Assembly: GCA_027563935.2 (NCBI GenBank)
Contig: CM050450.1
Location: 8,105,957-8,169,956 of the forward strand
DNA from: Costus lasius
Taxonomy: Eukaryota > Streptophyta > Magnoliopsida > Zingiberales > Costaceae
Length of the DNA stretch: 64,000 bases
Reading direction: 5' to 3'
The translations under genes were made by a program, and so were the position numbers. Below, piece by piece: positions 23,701 to 35,323 of this stretch (its first letter is position 1; each line of letters opens with the position of its first letter). The notes under the pieces are model-generated. The model had not been told where the DNA came from, ran no database searches, and worked only from the letters and a program-made list of their open reading frames with translations.

Positions 23701-26700
23701 ATGCCATGAACAACAAACTTATTAAACTTCAATTTCTTTTCTAAGTTTCATTTTTCATGATGAATTGCATTGCCACTACATATCATGTGAAGAAATTGAC
23801 CCAAGCCTGACATCAACATACACATTCTTGACAATGGTAAAGATTCAAAGCAGATATTGAATAGCACTAATTTCACGCAGTCTGTTTCAGCTGAAAATAC
23901 CAAGAGAAAAGAATAAGAGCTCTACAAAACGTATGAAAACGTCAATCTTCATTTGACTAAGAACAAATGAGTCAAAAAGAATGAGATATTAAAAAAAATG
24001 AGTTAAAAAAAGAACTCCTTAATGACACAACTTCTAAATAATTATTATTAATTCCTAGCATCTACAGCACAAAGTTATTCTAATAAAAAAAAACAACAGA
24101 ATAGGAAAAAAGATTCTCCAGAACTTTTTATGTTAGTTAATCAAATTGAGCGCAAACTACATATGACCCTATTTTCATTTTCTTAAATAATTATACTTGT
24201 TGATAAATAAGTTGAATATGAAAACGGAAACTGAAAGCAGGAAGTTAATATTTAATTCAGATAAAAATGACTCATGGAGATGAGATGAGAAGAGCAATTC
24301 TGCATCAATTACCAACTTTTGATCCCAAAGCTATAAGTAACAACATTGAATCTAATACAACTTGAAGGCATGCAAGAACCTGCATATATCCAACATTTTC
24401 CTCGCCAAGACCAACACCTCCAACTAGAATAGGATGGCAGGGATCAAAGTACTCAACCATCTCACATGGAACACCATGAATTTCTAATCTCATATAAGTG
24501 CCAATTCTGAAGCCTTCCACTTCTATACGAGTCGCCTCATCCAAATCATTGAGTTCAGATATGTTCATTTGCTTGCGTAGTTCAATCTCCTCCTTCAACT
24601 GAAACCAAAATCCAGTTTCAAAATGCAATGGACAAAAAAGATTTGGAGATAGTATATAAGAAGCAAGCATACCTTATCAAAATATCCCCCAGCATCTCGA
24701 GTTTGATTTTGGTGGAATTTTTTTCTGTTATGACCTTCATCATCTGATATGTCAGATCCACCATCTGTAGGCTCTAGTCAAGGTAAACACTACGAAAAAA
24801 CACACCTTTACAGCAATAGGAAAAAAACCGAGTAGAGAGAACTGTCAAAAATTGCAAAAAAAAAAGATTTTTGAGTATGGAATATTCTACCAAGCACAAC
24901 TAAATGATCCAAGAATAGAAAATGGAATATTCTACCAAGCACAACTAGGAAAGGATATTGAGCATCAAATTTTGCACGAAGAGCAAGCTTTTTGAGTCTT
25001 CGCTCCTCCATTTCATGGTCATTCCCCTTGAGAATGTTGTCACTACCATCATTAATATTTTCTGAATCTGCTTTGAACACCTCTCCAGTTTCTAGATCTT
25101 CAAAATCACCAAAAACTGTTTCATCATCTCCCAAACCTTCCACTCCAACACCTCGTTGTGCAGCCTTGGACCAGTCTCCTGTGACAAAACGGTCACGAAC
25201 ACTCTTAATAAGGTCTTCATCGGACCAATCTTTGAGTAGAATGTTTGTGAACTTTGAGCTATCTTCAGCATCAAGATCATCAACACCTAACTTGTCACTG
25301 AGTTTCTGCAAATTAAGATTTTAAAAAGGTCGTTATTTGAGTATGTTTCTAGAACTAGATTACATTAAGATAAATCTAACAAAAGTTCATAGAGAAATGG
25401 ATCTGAAAAATATGAGGAAAAAAAGGGTAACTAAATCAGCATAAAAATACCATGGTAATACCTTTGTTTTCTCTCCTTTTGGCATGAAAAAATCTTCATC
25501 ACTCTCGCTGCTGTCATTTTCCACCTGTGAAGTGGTTGGTAATGCTGTTCCATTTGGCCCATACACAATCTGCATTAAGTTGCCATTCTGTCTTGACTTT
25601 GTCCTGGCAAGCAACGATTCTTTCCATTTCGAAACATTTTCTTCATTCTCTACAACATATAAGTAGAGAAAAAGTGAAATGATTAAGTTATATATTCTAC
25701 ATAGTGGGTTGAATATATATCAAGAAAAAACCACAGAATGCTTCTGAAAACATTTTCTTTAGCACAATCACTGACAAATACGTGCACCTAAGAAATCCAT
25801 AAAAATCAATAAACACGTGACAATTATTATTGAAGAGAAAGGACTTAAAGCCCAACCTTATATTCAATTACTCGTATGACTAATTAAAAATTATATACTT
25901 ATATCAAGTATCGACTAAATGGTTATGTAGATACTTTGGCCTCTCACAAGGCACGCTCCCTCAAAGAGTTAGGTCTTTCCTTTAAAATTCACAGAAGAAG
26001 ATAACTCTCTGCTATAATCAGAAGTTCAGATTGGCCAATATGGAAAGGAATTCTAGAAATGTTGAGCAATTTTGCAAATTGCCCTCTAAACTCTCTGTAT
26101 CATAGCCTAAGTATCACAGAAGGAATGTTCATCTATTATAAAAAAACAAGTCATTTATGGACATTAGCAGGAGACTCCACATGGATTGACATCACAAAAA
26201 ATGTTCATTTTCTTCTGTCCAAGAAAAACATCTATGACCTGTCATTGTAACACAAAAAATTGTTCTGATAAAAAGATATAAAGAATTCTTAATAAAGTGC
26301 ATGGTCCAAGTCATACGCCTCTTAGCAATGTCTTCACCTTGATCCCTGCATAAATCATCACATTGCTAATATACCTACATTCTAGTGATATTAATCATAT
26401 GATGGAATAGCTCTTGTTCGTAAGAAATTTTGGCTTAGTTGAAGAGAAGATAGATATTTTACTTGTCTTATGTTCCTAATAATTAGATGTCTTGTCTCAA
26501 AGTATAAAGATAGCTGGAGTGCACAAACATATGAGATTGTAGCCCAAGGTTTACCTATAGCCATATGATCTTTCTGGTGCAACTGTGATTATATTCATCT
26601 TCCAATCCACTCTTCTGCTCCATCACCTTTCACTACAATTTTGTTGTTTTATCTTTTAGTTATTCCCAGTCAAGGATAGTTTTTAATATTTAAGATGAAT

Positions 26701-29700
26701 GAAATGTCTGCTAAGAGCCATGAAGCACTATTGATCTTCAGTTAACATTCTGTTCTCGTTCGAGACAAAATGATTCCAAGCATGATTTGGATTCTCAAAT
26801 ACTGGCCATTAACTGAATTCAAATACTTTCACTGTTACATTCATCATTAGGCAGGAAGCCATGCGCTGATGCACCCATCTAAAAAAAGAAATATTAGAAT
26901 ATGGAGCTGTTTTACATCTTTTTTGAATTAGATTCAAGAACTAATAACCTAGTCAAGCTTCATCAAGGCCAGTACAATTCTTCACCACATGGACATCATG
27001 AAAATACTAATCATATCCTCTCACATTTCTTGTAACTCAAGATTTGGAATGTCTTCTTTTTTCAAGAAAAAAAAAACATCAGTTAGCTCAATGAATCTAA
27101 CTTGCTATTCTAAGGATACTTCAAAAAATATGTGGTGATGTTATTTAGATGGTCCCATCATCCACAAACCAAAATGTGCCTCAAATGGAGACATTGCCAC
27201 TTGGTTCCATCATCCCTCTATTGAAGACCTTTTTCAATGGAAAAAAATAACTTAAAACTCAGTAATATTTTCTTAGAGCACTTTGTTACAACTAAAGTTG
27301 TCAACATCAAAATTCTACCATGGAACAATGTAGGTTTTGCAAGTTTAGAGTGTAAGATCATAAGATCCTACCAAATCATCTAAAATATATATTTTTTAAA
27401 AAAATATATTTATCTAACTATACTTAACAAAATAATAATAAATATATATCTATTATCAATCATTAAAAAAATTATATATGTACAATATATTATACTATTA
27501 TTTTTATATATTTGTTGTGCAATGCAGAATTAGAAATTTGAATATCGTGAGGTAATGATGACAGAGACACAGTTTATAGAAGATCAGTACAATAATAAAA
27601 CTATAAACAACAAAGGGAAGCCGTCAAGTATATGGAAGATTGCGAAGATAAAGGTACAAATGATAATGAGAATGAAATCAACAAAAATGACAATAAAAGT
27701 GCAAAATAAAGATAAAAATACTACAAAGTTGATATTGGTAAATAATCGAATTCGACAAATGGGTGAGAATGATAAAGAGATTAAGTTGATGATTGTTTGT
27801 CAAAAATGATAAAAAGCAAATGATGACAACTAAAGAAATTGCATCACATAGCAATTTAGGGCTTTGGCATAATTGATTATTAATTTTTGGTACATACTAA
27901 CTTGGGATCAATAGGATCGTGAGATCCTTCTTGGTCCTAAGACCTAATCGATGTTCCTCATCCTGCCATATTTCAACTTTCAAATCCTATGTTCGTTTTA
28001 GGACAATTTGTCTAATCTAGATCGCAAGATCAGAAGTTCTTAAGACTCCAAATGCATTTTTGACAACTTGGTTTTAACCCACCCAATGAGAAAACTAACA
28101 CAATGAGCTTGAACAATGTGGTTCAATTAAATAAAATGCTTAGATCTAAGTTAACGATAACAATATCATTAAGTCTTATATAACATAACTTTTCTCATTT
28201 TATTCCCCATATCTAAACTATAGTATCACAATCTCCCCCGCTTAAGATTTAATGATCTCATCAAGCCCAAGGCCTCGTGCATAGCTAGGAACCATCCCTA
28301 ATAGGCAATATGTAAGGCCAATCTAATAGTGGCTCCACTATCAATTGTGGTTGTTCTTTATTGGCCCTTCACCGTACTGAGGACTAAGTTTACTTTGATA
28401 TAATTCGTAACAACTCACCTAATGAGAAACCTAACCCCTTAGGTCAGGCTTAAGTATTTTAAATTGAGTCTGCTCACCAAGAAGCCCAATTTTTGCATTA
28501 AGTAGTCCATAACACACACTCACTACCTATGTAGTTTTACTAAGTCAGGTTGTAATTTTTTATATATTTGTGAAAATAATAATTCAATATCTTCTACAGT
28601 AACAAGTTTATGCTTCTCGCACTCCTCTTATTTGGTCCTTGTGTTCTGTAATTGTTTCATAAGTTTACTGAAATGAGTTGCATCTGTTGTTCTAGGAAAA
28701 CTATATAATCTGCTAAATACCTGAGTCCAAATCGTCATCATCTTCTCGAGAAGATTTCGAATGATTGTCAGAATTATCATGCAGATCATCATTATCTTCG
28801 TCCTCATCATCTGAATCTTGCATGTCATCCCCTTCAGAAGCCTGAAATAAAGAAGAAAACGAATGTATCTGAAGCCACAAAAAGCGTGAATTTACAATCC
28901 TGGGGAAAAAAAAAAGCTCAAACGATAACAGGATTTATGATTCAAACCATGTTTTACTACTACAAGGCAAATGAAAATCATTCAGAAGTAAGAATAATTA
29001 GTAAAATGAACTTACTAATCACTCAGGCAAGTTTCAAAGAAAAAGAATTCACTAATCTTGTTAGTGCTAAACTCCTCTGTAAAATGAACTTACTAAAGTG
29101 GCGCAAGACTCCTTTTGCCCGCACAAAAATTTTAAATGGAATGATAACATCTACTTCAAATGATGGCTCACAAATTATAGGTAAAGCTGAACAGATGCAC
29201 AAAAAATCTATTATGTGATACATCTATTGTAAACATTTTCATAATGTGCAATCTAAAGTATTTTCTACAAATATATTACTTAGCATCAAATTAAAAAAGC
29301 TAAAATTGACATGTTTGTCAATAATTTCTTTAGTACTAGCCGTAAATGAAGTGCTCATGCTAGTTAGGATTACTTAAACTAGTCTCCTGGCTCGGAAGAG
29401 TACATAATGACATTGTGCTACATTGATAGAGGTACTATCTTGGACCAATACAGGTAGTACCAAGAGGTAATGGATCTGTTTTTAGTTCTTTGGTTATAAT
29501 GACTGCAGCCCAAGTTTACTCTCCAATAAACAAAACCAGCATAACAGTGTGTGGTATACTAAACCACCTAATACCCTTATTTTTATGGGATTGAACAAAC
29601 CGCGTGCCAAACTTAATAGCATTTCAAATATCTTCATATATAAACATATGAGGTTTCAGCTAATTCCAGCAAAGTGACAGCCCAAGATATGAACAATACT

Positions 29701-32700
29701 TCCTGCAAAATGTATTAAGGCAAGCAAATGTTTGTTCATGCAAATACTTCATGTTGACTAACATATTCCTGAAAATTAATCATGTACACCAAAAGGTCCA
29801 CAACATCATAGAGTGTTGTGATTTTATCATAGATCGACCAGATTCACCTTAATAAAAAATCATTTAACAACTTCTGAAGATGCAACAAGTAAATAAAATC
29901 ATTCAAAGATTTAAATATATGACGAACCAGTTCATACTAATCCTGTTACAAGGTTAGACAACACGACTCGATTTTTAAATTATTAGATTCATCATATAAC
30001 AAAAACTTAGGTTATAGAAGCTAGAAACATATATTATCATATAGGTATTCCTCAACTTTCCTAGGACAAGAAAAAAACATGACGTGAAAATGTGAAATAA
30101 AGTTAATCTCTACTTAGATCTATCCATTTTATATTGAAGAAACCATCTTTAATTTAGAAAAAATTTTGTTCAAACAAAAAATTAGCAACAAAACATAATG
30201 TCCTATCTAAATCAAGTATAAAACAAATTCTATCATATTCATTGATCAACTTGCTAAATAAACTGTTGATTGTTGCTATTTTTGGTCCTCAATACACCAC
30301 CGAAACAATCAATATCAGTAATCAGTACCAACACATATTCCTCTTAGATCTTTCATGTTCAATTGATCACATTGACAGAATCAAGTTAATCATTATTGGA
30401 GGAAACCACCTTCTGTCTGTATAATAATCAAAATACCAGTAGCTAATACACCAATTCCATTGTGTACATGACAAATGGTTTTCAAAATACAAATCAATGA
30501 ACAGGAAATCATGAGTTGACAGAATAGTGCATCGTTTAAGGTGGTGTGGGGCTCAAAATTCAAAAGGAAGCACAAAGTATCAACATGTGAGCAAACAAAT
30601 TAGTTTAACGAGTTCATGTTTCTACTTCTAGCAAAACTGAATAAAATATGTGTGAAAATTTTTTACTATCATTACGCACCCAAGGTCCAACCTGCACAGT
30701 ACTTGTGTAATTAGCCATCGCTTCTCTAGATCTATGATTCAGTTACACCATAAAAATTATACACTAGTAAACTACCTGTTCATCATTGTCTTCAAATTTA
30801 GGCGATACAACCTTTCTCCTAAGCCTTCCATTGTGGAACTCAACTTCTTCTTTCAGATCATGGATAGATGTATCAATCTGTTGATTGTCTTCATTGTCGT
30901 CATCCATTGCATAATCATCAGAATCATCAGACCCACTTTCTGCCACAACTTTGTCTTTCATAGCTTCATCATCCTCTTGATCCAGGGCAACATTGTGTCC
31001 CAAACTATTCCCACTCTGATGTTGTCCAGCAAGTAAATCACCGTTAGCATTGGAAGCAGAAGCCGGTTTCCTACTAAAAAGATTTATGAAGCTCTGTTCC
31101 AATTTCTCATCAATTGAGTACCTAGTGTTCTGAAGTGTTTTCACTAAGGCCACACCAACATCATGTTTTCCTGAAGGTGATTAACATAAACATGAGTAAG
31201 AAAAACATCCACAAGAAAAGAAAGCTAATAGATCTTACATCACATGCATTTCCATAAGCATCAATAGTCCAAGAAATATATTTATTTCTCAGGAAAATAA
31301 GTGAGATATCTTAAGTTTAGATAAATAAATCATATAAAATTAGCATATTTTTTTTTACAGTAATTGATGAAGGCGGGAAGGCAGGACTCTAACCCAATAC
31401 TTTATTATCAACAACAAAGACCCTTAACTCCTTACAGTTGAACTAAACAATGTTTTTCATATTGGTCTGTAGCGGGAGCACCAATCTGATAGGACCAGTA
31501 TATAGAGTTCTTGTGTCAGTACACCTAGTGCGGTAGTACCTATGTAGTGGTACGTCATAAGGAGGAGACATTATAATAAACTCCAATTGAAAACCTTGTT
31601 TGCTACCAAAACTTAACATAAATACAAATAACTTCAGTAGAATAGCAAAGTATTAACAAGAAAATTCCTTACAAGCATGAATCTGGAAAGTCTTAAAAGA
31701 CTCCAGAAAATTTCCACATAGGCATTAAAAAAATCCAAGAAAAACTCCAGACAGAAATTGTGATTCTGCAGAAGTAGAAATCTGATAGACCATTCAGCAT
31801 ATAGCATGTTATACCTTGGCCAGATGATCCAGTGTCTTCATCAACTTTTGAAAACTGGACAAGATGATCATTTATGTTTATATAAACAGCATCCTTATCA
31901 TAGAGAAGGTCCCCAAGACCAGACATAGGTGCATAGAACAGTTTTTCCTTGTCACGTAGTCCCTTCTTTTTGGCAGCTGAAGGTAAAGGACAAGGATCGG
32001 CCAGACTAGTTACACCAGTCAATGCAAAATCACCAACCCCAGAAATATGCACCTGCCATAATTGGAGCATAAGGCCTCAATTAGCTCAGAAGCAAGAAGA
32101 GTTACAGGTTTGTATCACTTTATACCAGGAAATTTTGCTCCTAAGTCCTAATTCTTTTGAAGAGAAAATTGCATAATACTCTCACTTCAGTTTGTCTAAA
32201 TCATCTTGCAACAAGACAATTGGCCATATAAATGCTATAAAAATAAAAACATATTTAGTAAATTTCTTTAGTTGATGGAAATAAATATAAATGGCATCCA
32301 TGTACAAGCTCTAGAAGGAATTCCTAATGTGTTTCTACTGTGGACCAAATAGAAACTTAATTACATAAAATGGAGGTCTTGGAAATGCATCTAGTTTTCA
32401 AGTTTTTTCCTATAAAATATTATTTAAAATAAACAGTAGCACTTTTATCTATTCAAATTCACTTATGCAGAATTAACTCCAACTCTATTTAAAAGAAGTT
32501 GAAGTTACTTCAATGGGTTAACATGAAATAACCGTGCTACAAGCTTTTACTCAATCAAAGTATTAATTTCACGACAGATAAGGATTTGCAGCAAAATATC
32601 CCACTCCATATCCAAAATACAAAATAAGAACAAAATTGAAAAAGAATTTTAAAATAACTAACCTAGTCATCTTTGCACTTACATGATCCATAAAGAAAAA

Positions 32701-35323
32701 ACAAAAAAATGATGGCTACGCAAAGCATTTTTGTCATTCGATTCAAAATAAGACAATTTCAGCAAATACCTCAGATAGCCTAACAACAGAAATTTTTTAA
32801 TAAAAAACTCACAAATTAACAATGACCAGCTTCTTAATGTGATTGTTTTATATAAAAGAGGAGGGAAATAAGGAAGCATAATAAATAATGATCACTTGAG
32901 AATGCAAAAAGAATCATATCAAGAGGAGAAGACAATACCTTGGTACCTCTCTTCATATTGCTACCTCGGAGATAACCATACAATGTGATGTTTCTATCGC
33001 ATTTACTATTTGTATGCACTCTTTCTGGGGGAGTTACATCTTCAAACCGATCTGCCAATATATAGGGATGAGAAGATCTCCATGACAGTTGTTGGGTTTT
33101 CATGACAGATATAAATCTTGCAAGATTGTGAGTTTCACGTTTAGGGTATCTGCAGAATGAGGAAACTCCAATGAGTGTAACAGATCATTATCAGACCATA
33201 CAAAAAGGTGTCATGTGAGATAAAAAGGATTAAGTATAATAATAGTAGTATAGCATAATAAGAATAGATTTCAAGGAGTTATAAACAATTCTTGAAATTT
33301 CCACACGCAAAGAAGAGATTGGAGAGATACTGTACATCCACGAGAAAAACAACTAAAAATAATCTGAATTTTCTAAAGAATGAAAGACATTATCTATGAA
33401 AATGATATGGCGTCAATCATTTAAAATACACAAATAATCTTGCACAACAAGATTTTGGAGCAATCCTGTGGACCTTCAGTGATCAAATCCATGTAATCCA
33501 AGATTGAATGTATATGCGGCAATTAAACATACTTGCACAAATTATATCAGTTTACATGCATGATGACTGAGTAGAGAGATAACAAAAGTGAGGGTTATCA
33601 TAATCTGCAACATGTGAAACAACTATCAAGTGTTTAGCAACCACTAACCCCAAAAATTTAAGATTCACATGAGAACATTTATACAAGGCAAAAAAGATAG
33701 TTAAAGTAGGAATCTGAGTTGCGTTTGGCTTACTTCCCATGAATTAATCCTGATAGATAGAAAAGTTTTGCACCATCTCTAATCTCGGTCCAAAAACGAT
33801 GTTTCAAACGCTGCTTAGTTTTCCGGAGTTTCTTAACATCCTTGAATTTATCAATATGTGTAAGAACTCCCATAACCTTTGGAAAACCATGATTTTGCAA
33901 TACATTAAGGAACTCAAATGTTTCCTGAAAATAGAGAATTCACAAATTAATCTAACCAAGCTAAAATGTCAATCACAATGAGTAGATGCTAGTCAATCTA
34001 TTAATGTCAAGTATTAAATAACCAGTTGTCAAGAATGTAGAAGATAAATAATATTATAGTCACATGGCATGTGATTCTTACACAATTTTGGATAAATGAG
34101 GCCACTTCCAGAGGATAAAGATACTGTAATAAAACTGCATATCTATTATGTTAGCTTCATACGTTTCAAAAGATACATGAATATTGCAGCCTGTCTAATA
34201 AAAAAGGGTGTAATAATAGCTCTATCTGATAGCTTCAAATGTTTCAAAAGATACATGATGTAGCTTCAGTGTCATCGCCAATATAATGAGTTTGCAGCTA
34301 CTGCTATTTTACAACAAAGATTGTCATTACTTGTATTTTTCCCATAACAGATCTAAGGTTTTGGATATGGAAACTGAAATATAATAGAACTAATCAGCCT
34401 GTGCCCCGGACCATATAATTACAAACAAACTAGGGACTTTAAGACAATATAGAACTGATATGTAGGAGTACTTTATATAATGGTACTTCTTTTGATTCTG
34501 AAAATAAATCTTTTCTAAAATGAAACAGGTTTTAATTAATAAAGAACAATAAAAGATTAGTCCTGATTACCATCTCAAAGCCATAACTTCCATCAATTAG
34601 CATCAATACAAGATCAGCAATTTTTGCGGCATCTATCATGCCATTAATATCATTGGGGCACTCCACAAATTGCACCCTCCTTGTCTTCCCTAGAATACAA
34701 AAAGGAAAAAAAGATTTTATAAGTTCCACACCTTATCCTCTACATTTCAGAAGAAGACAACAATGCAAGAGTAATTATTATATAGACCTGACACAACTGT
34801 GATTGGGCCTCGAACTTCAGAGAGATTATGCTTTGTGTAGTGTTTTATGAGACATTTTATTAGAAGGGATTTCCCAACCTGCAAAATATTTTGTTATGTC
34901 ATACTTTCGGGTTTAAAATTCTTCATCAAAGTAAACAATAAAATATCACAAAATTTTCAGGCTGAATGGCACATTTTCACCTTTGGGGGTCCCTGGACAA
35001 CAACAACAAAAGGAGGCTGCTCTCCAGTACACCGATCAACAGTTGGAAAATGAAGCCTGCGTTGTTCTTTCTCAGCAGCTCGAGATTGTAGTCGCTTGGC
35101 CTTCACTGATGAATTAAAAGCAAACGCCTGATATGAAAAACAAAAGCTCACTGAGAGTGGAAACAATTAAACAATCCCTCAAATAGTCCCTTTGCAATTC
35201 CAAAACCTTAGGATTCTGCTTCTTTCCATCCTCTTCTGAATTGAGTTTCTTGTTCTTTTTTCTAGAGGCACCAGTTTTGTGGGTTCGATGAGACTTGTGT
35301 GCTTGCTCCTGATCTGCCACCAT
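20747..35323 (-). CDS. BMS1: Ribosome biogenesis GTPase BMS1 homolog
   Basis: BMS1 is the nucleolar GTPase of the small-subunit processome, acting with RCL1 in 18S rRNA maturation. Eighteen minus-strand exons join in frame to 1186 codons: 35323-35207, 35127-34981, 34878-34788, 34689-34571, 33924-33734, 33149-32939, 32052-31815, 31170-30776, 28841-28721, 25649-25462, 25305-24959, 24766-24673, 24598-24380, 23396-23160, 22921-22712, 22224-21955, 21827-21624 and 20908-20747. The start context [16 protein letters not shown] is family-like. Walker A GPPKVGKS is at residues 85-92; later come [13 protein letters not shown] and VLTHIDKF (G4-like). An AARP2CN-type domain, acidic middle, [14 protein letters not shown] block, [29 protein letters not shown] and [12 protein letters not shown] (C-terminal RIBIOP/DUF663) follow, then a Lys/Arg/Glu tail. 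Length matches the family. All introns are GT-AG except 24958-24767 (AT-AC). Confidence 0.95.
24767..24958 (-). other. Predicted U12-type AT-AC intron of BMS1 (192 bp)
   Basis: Reading the minus strand, the exon ends ...GCTCA and the intron begins ATATCCTTTC (24958-24949), a perfect match to the U12 AT-AC 5' splice site. It ends CCTAC (AC at 24768-24767). TACCTTGAC (24785-24777) matches the U12 branch site TTCCTTRAY at 8 of 9 positions, with its adenosine about 11 nt before the AC. Splicing here restores the BMS1 frame ([13 protein letters not shown]). No GT donor near the exon end and no alternative AG acceptor keeps the frame open. Confidence 0.85.
25650..28720 (-). other. Large BMS1 intron (3.07 kb), TE-like content
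   Basis: Lies between the exons at 28841-28721 and 25649-25462. It is AT-rich with (TA)-rich patches around 27380-27510. GGATCxTAAGATCC-like motifs in both orientations (27350-27375 and 27900-27990) and a CTCCCCCGCTTAAG patch near 28230 look like remnants of inserted elements. The short frames inside show no family features. Confidence 0.55.
28842..30775 (-). other. BMS1 intron (1.93 kb)
   Basis: Lies between the exons at 31170-30776 and 28841-28721. AT-rich, no recognised coding content. A block near 29400-29470 with TGGACCAATACAGG and GTAGTACC motifs resembles the degraded repeat also seen near 17215 and 31480-31550. Confidence 0.5.

Noticed and set aside
27555..27809. 84-codon plus-strand frame, Lys/Met/Ile-rich
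   Set aside because: It lies in a BMS1 intron on the opposite strand. Composition simply reflects A-rich sequence.
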